Position numbers and translations under genes: made by a program. Below, one piece after another: positions 8,457 through 17,222 of a stretch of DNA of 64,000 nucleotides; the first letter of the stretch is position 1; every line of letters begins with the position of its first letter. A model generated the notes under the pieces. That model saw only the letters and a list, made by a program, of their open reading frames with translations, was not told where the DNA came from and did not search any database. Location of the stretch: positions 1 to 64,000 of the forward strand of contig WLHL01000004.1 in assembly GCA_009702755.1 (NCBI GenBank), in the 5' to 3' direction. This DNA comes from Actinomycetota bacterium (GTDB lineage: Bacteria > Actinomycetota > Acidimicrobiia > Acidimicrobiales > Ilumatobacteraceae).

Positions 8457-8462
8457 AAAGTC

Positions 8463-9146
8463 ATGGAGACTCGCAAAGTGCTCATCGCAGAAGATGATCC
8501 CTCAGTTCGCAAGGCTGTGCAACGAGTTCTCGCACTTGAAAAGTATGACGTGACCGCCGTGAACGATGGTCAAGCAGCCCTGGAAGAACTGAGCAAGACA
8601 CGTTTTGATCTTGCGGTTCTTGATGTGATGATGCCGTTTGCAGATGGTCTTACTGTGTGTCGCGAAGCTCGTCACCGCGGAATTCAGACTCCCATTCTTC
8701 TGCTGACAGCGCGTGTTGAAGTGGGCGACAGAGTTGCCGGACTTGATGCTGGCGCCGATGATTACCTCGTCAAGCCATTTGTTGTTGATGAGTTACTTGC
8801 ACGCTGTCGAGCTCTCTTACGTCGCTCTGTATCTGCCACCACACATTCAACACTGACTGTTGGCACTCTTGTTTTGAATCCCCTCACGCGTGAAGTGCAT
8901 CGTGGGGAGCGTGCACTCTCGCTCACGAAAACTGAATTTGATTTGCTTGAACTTCTCATGCAGCAACCCAACACAGTTGTGTCACGTGATTACATTTACG
9001 AAACCATCTGGGGTTATGACTTTGAGACAAATTCAAAATCACTCGACGTATACATCGGCTACTTGCGTCGCAAGACAGAAGAAGAAGGCGAAAGCCGCCT
9101 TTTGTACACCATTCGCGGTGTGGGATACACGGTGAAGGAATCATGA
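8463..9146 (+). CDS. OmpR/PhoB-family response regulator (MprA-like)
   Basis: This 227-residue two-domain regulator has a receiver domain at residues 1-115 with acidic pair EDD, phospho-acceptor Asp in LAVLDVMMPFADG, Thr in LLLTAR and Lys in DDYLVKPF. A winged-helix DNA-binding domain follows at about 130-225 (LTKTEFDLLELLMQQPNTVVSRDYI ends shortened here; recognition helix near SKSLDVYIGYLRRK). It is phosphorylated by the kinase encoded next, with which it overlaps by ATGA. The pair most resembles MprAB of mycobacteria, a cell-envelope stress system; this is similarity by motif, not a proven orthology. Confidence 0.92.
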   Translation: METRKVLIAEDDPSVRKAVQRVLALEKYDVTAVNDGQAALEELSKTRFDLAVLDVMMPFADGLTVCREARHRGIQTPILLLTARVEVGDRVAGLDAGADDYLVKPFVVDELLARCRALLRRSVSATTHSTLTVGTLVLNPLTREVHRGERALSLTKTEFDLLELLMQQPNTVVSRDYIYETIWGYDFETNSKSLDVYIGYLRRKTEEEGESRLLYTIRGVGYTVKES

Positions 9147-10477
9147 ACCTTCGTACGCGATACGTGGCAATCACCGCCATGCTGGTTTTCGTTATCGCAA
9201 CAGCGATGAGTATTGGCGCCTATCGCATTGCAACAGATCAACTCGAGAAGCAAGTAAAGGCATCGCTCAATCAGAGAGCACTCTCCACCATCGAGGCCAT
9301 CAATCGTCCACGTCGAGACTTCAACGATTTCTTTGGTAGTGGTCCACTCGACAGAGCAATCTCTCAAACAGAGTTTGACTCAATCACACAGATCATCGAC
9401 ACCAACGGAATCTTGCACAAACGTCGAGATCTTCCCGACCTTCCCTATGAGCCCGCACTGAAGGCCCTCAGAGAAGACCCTGCCCGTGCGTATTACTCCT
9501 CTGTCAACCTAGAAAATCATGAGTTCCGCATGCTCTCAGTGGCATCCCCTGATGGAACCATCATCCAAGTCGCAAAAGACACGCAGATTCTTGTTGATGC
9601 ACAGAACGGCATGCGGACGTACTTCCCACTTTTCGCAGCACTCGCTGTGTTGATTTCAGGCGGATTTGCTTGGTTATTCGCTTCTCGAGTCACACGACCC
9701 ATCGAGGAACTTGCTGCAACCGCCGAATCGATTGCGGCAACTCAAGACCTCAATCGCAGCATTGAAGTATCCGGTAGCGATGAAGTTGCGCAACTTGCAC
9801 GAAGCTTCAACACGATGCTTGTTGCATTGCGCGCGAGCAGTGATCGCCAGCGGCGACTTGTGCAAGATGCAAGCCATGAATTGCGTACTCCCCTTACGAG
9901 TTTGCGCGCGAATGCAGAAATTCTCGAACGAGCAACTCTCAGTGATGAGGACCGTTCTTCCATCCTTGCGGATATGAAAGCAGAAGTTGACGAACTGGCA
10001 GATCTCAGTGTTGAACTCAGCGCACTCGCCACTGATCAACGTGCTGCAGAAGACCCAGTGACCGTTGACCTCTTAGATGTTGTGAGCGAGATTGCAACAC
10101 GATCTTCACGACGGACCTCTGCAGAAGTATCTGTTCACTCCACCGACGACACGATTGTTTCTGCTCGTCCAAGCCAACTCGAACGAGCCATCTCAAACTT
10201 GGTGGACAATGCCATTAAATTTAGCGGTGCCACTTCAGCGGTTGAAATTCATGTGGGGTCAAAGCGAGTGGAAGTACGTGATCACGGACCAGGCATTTCT
10301 GACGAAGATAAGCCGCATGTGTTTGATCGTTTTTATCGCGCAACGTCGACACGCTCAATGCCAGGCTCTGGATTAGGCCTCGCAATTGTGTCGCAATTTG
10401 CGGAAGCTAATGACGCAAATGTCTATGTCTTAGACAATGCCGGCGGCGGCGTCATTGTTGGACTTCAGTTCAAATAA
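9143..10477 (+). CDS. sensor histidine kinase (MprB-like)
   Basis: This 444-residue membrane kinase has TM1 at about residues 8-28, an extracytoplasmic sensor region of about 130 residues, TM2 at about 155-175 (FAALAVLISGGFAWLFAS), and a HAMP domain starting RVTRPIEELAAT. The dimerisation helix carries the phospho-His in DASHELRTPLTSLRANAEIL. The ATP-binding domain has N box NLVDNAIKFS, G1 box RDHGPGISDED, F box FDRFYRA and G2 box GSGLGLAIV. It forms an operon with the response regulator (four-base overlap). A terminator overlaps the gap after it. Confidence 0.92.
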   Translation: MNLRTRYVAITAMLVFVIATAMSIGAYRIATDQLEKQVKASLNQRALSTIEAINRPRRDFNDFFGSGPLDRAISQTEFDSITQIIDTNGILHKRRDLPDLPYEPALKALREDPARAYYSSVNLENHEFRMLSVASPDGTIIQVAKDTQILVDAQNGMRTYFPLFAALAVLISGGFAWLFASRVTRPIEELAATAESIAATQDLNRSIEVSGSDEVAQLARSFNTMLVALRASSDRQRRLVQDASHELRTPLTSLRANAEILERATLSDEDRSSILADMKAEVDELADLSVELSALATDQRAAEDPVTVDLLDVVSEIATRSSRRTSAEVSVHSTDDTIVSARPSQLERAISNLVDNAIKFSGATSAVEIHVGSKRVEVRDHGPGISDEDKPHVFDRFYRATSTRSMPGSGLGLAIVSQFAEANDANVYVLDNAGGGVIVGLQFK

Positions 10478-10500
10478 CCCAATATTTATTGGGGTTTCTT
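10478..10500 (+). terminator. rho-independent terminator of the two-component operon
   Basis: The stem CCCAAT/ATTGGG with loop ATTT (10478-10493) is followed by GTTTCTT. It overlaps the stop codon of the convergent rsgA gene, so it may work in both directions. Confidence 0.55.
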
Positions 10501-11472
10501 GCGCCTAAAGCCGCGTCGGTCCTCGGCGCGCTCACGTTCAATCTGTTCTTCTTCAACAGATAACTCTTCAGCAACTAGTTGACGCATTGACGCCAATCGC
10601 GCTGCAGACAATGTCCCTGCTTCGATCGCCTCAAGTACTGCACAATTCGGCTCGTCCAAGTGTTTGCAGTCTCGGAATCGACAATTGTCTGCAACGGTGA
10701 AGACATCGCGAAATGCGCGCTCAATACCGATACCGCTTGTCCACAATGTGACTGCACGAAGACCCGGCGTATCAAGCAACCACGCCCCGCCAGGTAATGC
10801 AATGAGCTCAGCTGCAACTGTGGTGTGTCGGCCACGTTGATCATCTTCACGTACTTCTGCTGTGCGTTGTACTTCATGCCCCACAAGGGCGTTCACCAAT
10901 GTGGACTTACCCACACCACTTGCCCCGATGAACGCAACTGTTGTCCCAGCCGGAGAATGTGCGCGGATGAGATCAATACCAACACCAGTGCGTGAACTCA
11001 CCAGAACGATGTCAACACCAAGAGCAACTTGCGACAAAGATTCCTTCACCACGTGGGCTTCTTCTGTCGACACAGTGTCAATCTTTGTCAGCACGACCAC
11101 TGGTGTTGCACCGCTGTCAAAAGCGAGTACTAGTTCGCGCTCAAGACGACGTTGGCTCACTGCACCATTCACTGCATGCACCACAAAGACGACATCGATG
11201 TTGCTCGCAACAATCTGTCGTGTGCCACGAGCACCTTCAAATGAACTGCGACGCGTCAGCGCGCTTCTGCGCACATGCACACGTTCGACGCGCTCATAAT
11301 CTGAGGACACGTCCACGAAATCGCCCACTGCGACTTCGACCCCGAGGTTGCGAACGCGCACAATCTCACCGTCATCGAGAAGCACAGTGCTCCATCCCCG
11401 ATCAAGGCGTGTGATGCGCCCCGACAGCACTGAAGAACCCACTGTGTTCTCTGCTGTGACATGTGCATTCAT
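10486..11472 (-). CDS. rsgA: ribosome small subunit-dependent GTPase A (RsgA/YjeQ)
   Basis: This 328-residue circularly permuted GTPase helps late maturation of the 30S subunit. An OB-fold occupies the N-terminus (GRITRLDRGWSTVLLDDGE). The GTPase motifs appear in permuted order: G4 VVLTKID, G5 LVSSRTG, G1 GASGVGKSTLVNALVG, G2 in the TTVAAE segment, G3 LLDTPGLR. A C-terminal zinc site follows with NCRFRDCKHLDEPNCAV. Length and motif order are normal for the family. A possible -10 TACGGT lies eight bases before the start. It is divergent from the MMPL transporter gene. Confidence 0.93.
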   Translation of the reverse strand: MNAHVTAENTVGSSVLSGRITRLDRGWSTVLLDDGEIVRVRNLGVEVAVGDFVDVSSDYERVERVHVRRSALTRRSSFEGARGTRQIVASNIDVVFVVHAVNGAVSQRRLERELVLAFDSGATPVVVLTKIDTVSTEEAHVVKESLSQVALGVDIVLVSSRTGVGIDLIRAHSPAGTTVAFIGASGVGKSTLVNALVGHEVQRTAEVREDDQRGRHTTVAAELIALPGGAWLLDTPGLRAVTLWTSGIGIERAFRDVFTVADNCRFRDCKHLDEPNCAVLEAIEAGTLSAARLASMRQLVAEELSVEEEQIERERAEDRRGFRRKKPQ

Positions 11473-11554
11473 TCAATGAAACCGTACCGCTTGACACCTC
11501 TTGACGGGCACGCCTTCTCTAGCCTTGAACTGCCCCCAACTGAAGGAGCCCCCC

Positions 11555-13828
11555 ATGCTTCGCCGTATCGCAACTTTTGCTGTCCACCACAAGCGCCTCA
11601 TGGTGCTTGGCATTTGGTTGCCCCTCACCATTCTCATCGTGGTCGGCAGCACAACCATTGGTTCCAACTTCCGTACCGAGATGGCGATGCCATCGAGTGA
11701 GGCTCGCCAAGCCGAAGAAATGCTCTCATCGGTTCAATCGGGAGATGCTGGTGTCAATGGACAACTTGTCATCAAGACGGAGAAGTCGGTTCTTGATGAA
11801 TCTGTCAAAGAAGCATTCACCGCATCACTGAAAGTCATTTCTCAGATTCCCAATGTCTCGGTGAAGAGCCCTTATGAAAACCCTGCTCAGATCAACCAGA
11901 GCAAGACAATCGCCTTTGCAGAGATCAGCGTGCCCCGTACCTACACCATGGTCGATATGGAGAAAGTTGCTGACGAGGTCTTTACTGCAACACAAAACAT
12001 GAAGGATGCTGGCATCACCATTGAATACGGCGGACAAATCTTCGAAACCTTTGAAATGCCGGAGAGCGAAGTGCTCGGACTTCTTGCAGCTGTCCTCATC
12101 CTCGTGATCGCATTTGGTTCCATCATCGCGATGGGTCTTCCTATTGGCGTCGCGCTTCTTGGTCTTGCTGTTGCATCGAGCATCGTGGCGGTTGTCAGCA
12201 ACTTCATGTCAATGCCTAATGAAGCGACTTCGATGGTGGCAATGATTGGCCTCGGTGTTGGTATTGACTACGCGCTATTCATCGTGACGCGTTTCCGCGA
12301 AGCGATGCACGACGGTCTTTCGATTGAAGATGCTGTCGTCGAAGCAATCGACACCTCAGGCCGTGCGGTCATGTTTGCGGGTATCACCGTCATCGTTGCA
12401 CTTCTTGGTCTCCTTTCTATTGGCCTTGCTTTCGTCACGGGCTTTGCAGTTGCAATGGCAATTGGTGTTGCAGTGATGATGATCGGATCCGTGTCTCTCC
12501 TCCCAGCACTTCTCGCAATGGTCGGGACACGCATTGAAAGCACTTCATGGGCTGCAGTCGCTGCACTGGGTTCATTGGTAATCAGCGCAATGGTTGCTGT
12601 TTTCACTCACTCAATTCTTTTCGTTCAAATTGGCGGTGCCATTGCAGCTGCTTTCATCATCATGCGCTTCTTTGTCGCCGGATTGAAGAAGCCATTGCCG
12701 CATCGTGCACAGAACAATCACCAACACACCATCTGGTGGCGTTGGAGCCGCGTCGTGCAGCATCACCCATGGCGAGCATTAACCGTTTCCGTTGTTGGTC
12801 TCGGACTTCTTGCAATGCCGATGTTCTCATTGCGTCTGGGATTCAGTGATATGGGCAATGCCCCCGAAGACACATCTGTGCGTAAGGCATATGACCTCAT
12901 TAGCGAGGGCTTCGGTCCAGGATTCAACGGACCTCTTTATATTGCAGTTGGTGGCGAGACTGCCGCTGACCCACAGGCAATGCAACAGTTCGCACAAGTG
13001 ATCGCAAAGACAGATGGTGTTGCAGCAGCATTCCCCGCACCGATGCCCAGCAAAGAAGTCGGACTCGTCATTGCCTATCCAAAGACGTCTCCACAAGATG
13101 AAGCAACATCAGACCTCGTGCACAATCTGCGCAGTGACATCATCCCTGCAACGAACGTGTATGCAAAAGTTGGCGGCTTTACCGCGAGTGGCATCGACTT
13201 CTCTGACTATCTCAGTAAGCGTTTGCCGTGGCTGATCGGAAGCGTGCTGATTGTTTCGTTCTTCCTTCTGATGGCCGTCTTCCGCAGCATCCTTGTTCCA
13301 CTCAAAGCTGTTCTCATGAACTTGTTGTCGGTGGGCGCTGCATATGGCGTGATCGTCGCGGTGTTCCAGTGGGGCTGGATGGCTGACGTCTTCGGAGTCG
13401 GCAAGCCAGGGCCCGTTGAAGCGTGGGCGCCGATGTTCCTTTTCGCGATCGTGTTTGGCTTGTCCATGGACTACGAAGTGTTCCTTCTGTCGCGTATGAA
13501 AGAGGAGTACAACCGCACGGGTGACAACTTCACGGCCGTTGCCGATGGTGTGGCGGCAACTGCCCGCGTCATCACTGCAGCAGCGCTCATCATGGTGTGC
13601 GTGTTCGCCGCATTCGTGCTCGCCCCGGACCGTCAATTGAAGCTTTTTGGCATGGGAATGGCCGTCGCTGTCTTCCTTGATGCGACCGTTGTGCGCATGT
13701 TGTTGGTGCCCGCCACCATGGAACTCCTCGGAGATCGCAACTGGTGGATTCCAAAATGGCTCGATCGGGTCCTTCCCAAGATCGATGTGGAGGGAAGCCA
13801 CCACACGGCCTCCCATCCAATCCCTTAG
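11555..13828 (+). CDS. MMPL-family RND transporter
   Basis: This 757-residue membrane exporter has two similar halves, each with one helix, a large outer domain, and five further helices. The diagnostic helix 4 motifs are GVGIDYALFIVTRFREAM in the first half and GLSMDYEVFLLSRMKEEY in the second. MMPL proteins export lipids or hydrophobic compounds using the proton gradient; the cargo is unknown here. ATG 11555 is chosen because AAGGAG lies six bases upstream and a basic MLRRIATFAVHHKRL then leads into helix 1; a TTG 18 codons upstream is open but lacks a ribosome-binding site. Confidence 0.9.
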   Translation: MLRRIATFAVHHKRLMVLGIWLPLTILIVVGSTTIGSNFRTEMAMPSSEARQAEEMLSSVQSGDAGVNGQLVIKTEKSVLDESVKEAFTASLKVISQIPNVSVKSPYENPAQINQSKTIAFAEISVPRTYTMVDMEKVADEVFTATQNMKDAGITIEYGGQIFETFEMPESEVLGLLAAVLILVIAFGSIIAMGLPIGVALLGLAVASSIVAVVSNFMSMPNEATSMVAMIGLGVGIDYALFIVTRFREAMHDGLSIEDAVVEAIDTSGRAVMFAGITVIVALLGLLSIGLAFVTGFAVAMAIGVAVMMIGSVSLLPALLAMVGTRIESTSWAAVAALGSLVISAMVAVFTHSILFVQIGGAIAAAFIIMRFFVAGLKKPLPHRAQNNHQHTIWWRWSRVVQHHPWRALTVSVVGLGLLAMPMFSLRLGFSDMGNAPEDTSVRKAYDLISEGFGPGFNGPLYIAVGGETAADPQAMQQFAQVIAKTDGVAAAFPAPMPSKEVGLVIAYPKTSPQDEATSDLVHNLRSDIIPATNVYAKVGGFTASGIDFSDYLSKRLPWLIGSVLIVSFFLLMAVFRSILVPLKAVLMNLLSVGAAYGVIVAVFQWGWMADVFGVGKPGPVEAWAPMFLFAIVFGLSMDYEVFLLSRMKEEYNRTGDNFTAVADGVAATARVITAAALIMVCVFAAFVLAPDRQLKLFGMGMAVAVFLDATVVRMLLVPATMELLGDRNWWIPKWLDRVLPKIDVEGSHHTASHPIP

Positions 13829-13840
13829 CCCATAAGGGTT
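13822..13840 (+). terminator. hairpin terminator after the MMPL gene
   Basis: The stem CCCTTA/TAAGGG with loop GCCCA (13822-13838) is followed by a short TTT; the stem includes the stop codon. The U tract is short, so efficiency is uncertain. Confidence 0.45.
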
Positions 13841-13853
13841 TCAGCGCCTTGCC

Positions 13854-13883
13854 TTGACAGGGGCCTACCAAATCACCTAACGA
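13854..13883 (+). promoter_or_regulatory. candidate topA promoter
   Basis: A consensus -35 TTGACA at 13854-13859 is followed after 18 bases by a weak -10 TAACGA at 13878-13883. A GAAAAAGG ribosome-binding site precedes the topA start. Confidence 0.35.
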
Positions 13884-13893
13884 TGAAAAAGGT

Positions 13894-16605
13894 ATGGCTA
13901 AATCACTTGTAATCGTCGAGTCTCCAGCGAAGGCAAAGACAATCTCTAAATATCTCGGTCCGGAGTTCGATGTTCGTGCTTCCGTGGGCCACGTTGCGGA
14001 CCTCCCTAGCAAGGGATTAGCCGTCGATGTCGAGAATGGTTTTAAGCCTTCTTATGAGTTGACGGAACGCGGTCGCACCGTGGTGAAGGAATTGAAAGCC
14101 CTTCTTAAAACCGCTGACGCTCTCTATCTCGCAACCGACGAAGACCGTGAAGGTGAGGCCATCTCTTGGCACCTGCTCGAGCATCTCAAGCCCAAGGTGC
14201 CCGTGTACCGAATGGTGTTCCATGAGATCAACGAGAAGTCCATTAAAGAGGCAGTGGAGAACCCACGTGATCTTGACTACGGATTAGTTGATGCCGCCGA
14301 AGCGCGCCGCATCCTCGACCGTCTGTATGGATATGAGGTGTCGCCTGTTCTCTGGCGTCGCGTCAACCGGGGCTTGTCTGCTGGTCGTGTGCAGAGCCCT
14401 GCTTTGCGCCTTGTTGTAGAACGTGAACGGGAACGCATTGCTTTCCGATCAGCTGACTACTTCTCTCTTGAAGCACTCACCTCTACATCTCCTGCATTCA
14501 CCGCAAAGTTGATCTCTGTCAATGGCACTCGCTTGGCAACGGGCAAGGACTTTTCTGAACTCGGTATCGCCAGCCCCGAAGTTCTCGTGATGAACGGCGG
14601 ACGTGCAGCAGAACTTGTGAAGGGACTCGACGGGAAAGACCTTCTCGTTCGCAGTGTGGATGAGAAGCCGTATCGCTCTTCACCAAAGGCGCCGTTCACC
14701 ACCAGCACATTGCAGCAAGAAGCCGGACGCAAGCTGCGCCTCTCGGGTCGTCAGGTAATGAGCGTTGCGCAAGGACTCTACGAACGCGGATTCATTACAT
14801 ATATGCGTACTGACTCCGTCACGTTGTCGTCAGAGGCAATCAATGAGATTCGCTCATATGTTGAACGTCAACATGGATCGAACTATCTGTATCCAAAGGG
14901 TCCTCGCACATTCCAGAACAAGGTGAAGAATGCACAAGAAGCGCACGAAGCGATTCGTCCAGCACTTCCACTGCGTTCACCTGAGCAAGTCTCATCGGAA
15001 CTTCGCGGTCAAGAACTCAGTGTGTATCGCCTCATCTGGCAGCGCACACTTGCATCACAGATGGCAGACACCGACGGCAAGACCACCAGCGTGCGTCTAG
15101 GCGTTACTGCATCCGACTCCGAGCGCAGCGATTGTGAATTCTCTGCAAGCGGCACAACAATCACGTTCCCCGGTTACCGCGCTGCCTACGAAGAGACACG
15201 CGATGAGGATGATGCGGAATCTGACGACGAGAAGGCAGCATTGCTCCCCGATTTGGTGAAGGGACAAAATGTTCCTGTTGAGAAGTACACAGAGATTTCT
15301 CACACCACCACACCTCCACCGCGCTACACCGAAGCATCTTTGGTGAAGATGCTGGAAGAGAAAGGCATCGGTCGTCCGTCAACCTGGGCATCGATTATTT
15401 CGCAGATGGTGGATCGTGGCCATTATCTGTGGAAGAAGGGAACATCTCTTGTTCCGACATGGACTGCTTTCTCTGTTATCCGTTTGCTGGAAGACAACTT
15501 TGAATCCCTCGTGGATTATGAGTTCACAGCGGACTTGGACAACGATCTCGACTCCATCGCACGCGGTGAGCTGAAGAAGGTTGATTGGCTAACCGAGTTC
15601 TATTTCGGTGGAGAGCACGAGCTTGGTTTGCGCAACATCGTGACTGCCAACCTTGACTCCATCGACGCTGCTGTGTTGAACACCTTCTTATTAGGTGTGA
15701 ATCCTGAAAGCGGCGAAGACGTCATCGTGAAGCCGGGCTTGTACGGACCATATGTACGTTGCGGCGAAAAGAACACCGCAAGTGTTCCCGACACCATGAC
15801 ACCTGATGAACTCACACTTGATACAGCCATTGCGTTGTTGAAAGCACCAAAGGGCGACACGCCGATTGGTGAGTGGGAAGGCTTCCCAGTATTCGCAAAG
15901 TCAGGTCGCTACGGCCCGTACGTGCAATGGGGCACGATGGATGTGCCGCCAACAGGATTCGAAAAGCCGAAGATGGCTTCGCTCTTCAAGACGATGAACA
16001 TTGAGCGCATCACGATGAAGGACGCGTTGGACTTGTTGTCACTTCCACGCACCATTGGCGCTGATCCGACTGACGGTGAACTCATCACGGCGCAGAACGG
16101 AAAATTCGGTCCGTACATTTCAAAGGGCAAAGACAGCCGTTCACTTCCTGGTGAAGAAGAGCTGCTCACGGTGACACTGGAAGAAGCTTTGGCACTTCTC
16201 GCAACACCACGCGTCTTCGGTAAGGGTCGTGCTGCTGCGAAGCCACCACTGAAAGAATTCGGCAATGACCCGATGAGTGGTCGCCCTGTCATCGGTAAAG
16301 AAGGCAAGTTCGGCGACTACATCACCGATGGTGAAACCAATGCTGGTCTCACACGTGGCGACCGTATGGAAGTGATGACCAACGAGCGCGCATATGAACT
16401 GCTGCAGTTGCGCCGCGAGTACATCGAAGCCAATGGTGGGCCAAAGAAGAAGTCGGGTTCGCGCAAAGCTGCCGCGAAGAAAGCTCCGGCGAAAAAGGCC
16501 GCTGCTAAGAAGGCTCCGGCCAAGAAGAAAGCTGCAGCAAAGAAGGCACCTGCGAAAAAGAAAGCAGCGGCTGCGCAACCTATTTCCAAGGATGAACCGT
16601 TCTAG
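13894..16605 (+). CDS. topA: DNA topoisomerase I
   Basis: This 903-residue type IA topoisomerase relaxes negative supercoils. The Toprim domain opens with LVIVESPAKAKTISKYLG and holds the acidic ATDEDREGEAISWHL. The active-site Tyr is in RGFITYMRTDSVTLS (about residue 308). Several C-terminal repeats follow, each with a KFGPYI or GRYGPYVQWG motif. The protein lacks CxxC zinc fingers, as is usual in actinobacteria. It ends in an Ala/Lys-rich tail of about 50 residues built from KKAPAKK and KKAAAKK units, which probably binds DNA. Its TAG stop shares one base with the tmk GTG start. Confidence 0.96.
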   Translation: MAKSLVIVESPAKAKTISKYLGPEFDVRASVGHVADLPSKGLAVDVENGFKPSYELTERGRTVVKELKALLKTADALYLATDEDREGEAISWHLLEHLKPKVPVYRMVFHEINEKSIKEAVENPRDLDYGLVDAAEARRILDRLYGYEVSPVLWRRVNRGLSAGRVQSPALRLVVERERERIAFRSADYFSLEALTSTSPAFTAKLISVNGTRLATGKDFSELGIASPEVLVMNGGRAAELVKGLDGKDLLVRSVDEKPYRSSPKAPFTTSTLQQEAGRKLRLSGRQVMSVAQGLYERGFITYMRTDSVTLSSEAINEIRSYVERQHGSNYLYPKGPRTFQNKVKNAQEAHEAIRPALPLRSPEQVSSELRGQELSVYRLIWQRTLASQMADTDGKTTSVRLGVTASDSERSDCEFSASGTTITFPGYRAAYEETRDEDDAESDDEKAALLPDLVKGQNVPVEKYTEISHTTTPPPRYTEASLVKMLEEKGIGRPSTWASIISQMVDRGHYLWKKGTSLVPTWTAFSVIRLLEDNFESLVDYEFTADLDNDLDSIARGELKKVDWLTEFYFGGEHELGLRNIVTANLDSIDAAVLNTFLLGVNPESGEDVIVKPGLYGPYVRCGEKNTASVPDTMTPDELTLDTAIALLKAPKGDTPIGEWEGFPVFAKSGRYGPYVQWGTMDVPPTGFEKPKMASLFKTMNIERITMKDALDLLSLPRTIGADPTDGELITAQNGKFGPYISKGKDSRSLPGEEELLTVTLEEALALLATPRVFGKGRAAAKPPLKEFGNDPMSGRPVIGKEGKFGDYITDGETNAGLTRGDRMEVMTNERAYELLQLRREYIEANGGPKKKSGSRKAAAKKAPAKKAAAKKAPAKKKAAAKKAPAKKKAAAAQPISKDEPF

Positions 16606-17213
16606 TGGCTACACCTCTATATATAGCGCTAGAAGGCCTCGAGGGGTGCGGGAAGAGCACGCACACAAAACGTCTGGGTGAACATCTTGATGCGATCATC
16701 ACTCGCGAACCAGGTGGCACTCGCATTGGGACTTTGCTTCGTGCAATTTTGGCCGACCCTGAGAACAGTGATCTTGACCGGCGCACCGAAGCATTGCTCA
16801 TGGCTGCCGACCGAGCGCAACACATGGCCGAAATCATCAAGCCGTCACTTGCCCAGGGGCGTCATGTTGTGAGTGACCGTTCCATTTATTCAACGCTCGC
16901 GTATCAGGGCTACGGCCGCCAGTTGGGCACCGAGGCATTGCTCTCAATCTCCACATGGGCTCTGCAGGACCGACTCCCCGACTTGGTCATCTTCATTGAT
17001 GTCCCGACCGATGTCCTCAATGCCCGGTTAGCCAAGCGAGACCTCGACCGCTTTGAACGCGAAGGGGCTGACTTCTTCGCCCGTATCGCCGAAGGATTCC
17101 GCGAGCTCCGCGCCGCTGACCCTGAACGCTGGATCATCATTGACGGCACTGTTCCAAAGGATGACGTCGAAGCTGCCATCCGTACTCAGGTGAACGACAG
17201 ACTCAATAAGTAA
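16605..17213 (+). CDS. tmk: thymidylate kinase
   Basis: This 202-residue kinase converts dTMP to dTDP. The P-loop is LEGLEGCGKST, the dTMP-binding segment is TREPGGTRIGTLLRAIL, and the DR motif plus lid region is SDRSIYSTLAYQGYGR, followed by IDVPTDVLNARLAKRD. Length is normal. The GTG start overlaps the topA stop by one base, so translation is coupled. It is followed nine bases later by the clamp-loader gene, the common tmk-holB order. Confidence 0.93.
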   Translation: MATPLYIALEGLEGCGKSTHTKRLGEHLDAIITREPGGTRIGTLLRAILADPENSDLDRRTEALLMAADRAQHMAEIIKPSLAQGRHVVSDRSIYSTLAYQGYGRQLGTEALLSISTWALQDRLPDLVIFIDVPTDVLNARLAKRDLDRFEREGADFFARIAEGFRELRAADPERWIIIDGTVPKDDVEAAIRTQVNDRLNK

Positions 17214-17222
17214 CCTCTCATC

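Noticed and set aside
13109-13816. 235-codon open frame antisense to the MMPL gene
   Set aside because: It is His/Asp/Glu-rich with no hydrophobic or family motif and is explained as a shadow of the MMPL reading frame.
16317-16589. Phe/Ala-rich hydrophobic antisense frame in the topA tail
   Set aside because: It is the complement of the Ala/Lys-rich repeats; hydrophobicity is a by-product of AAG/GCC codons read backwards.
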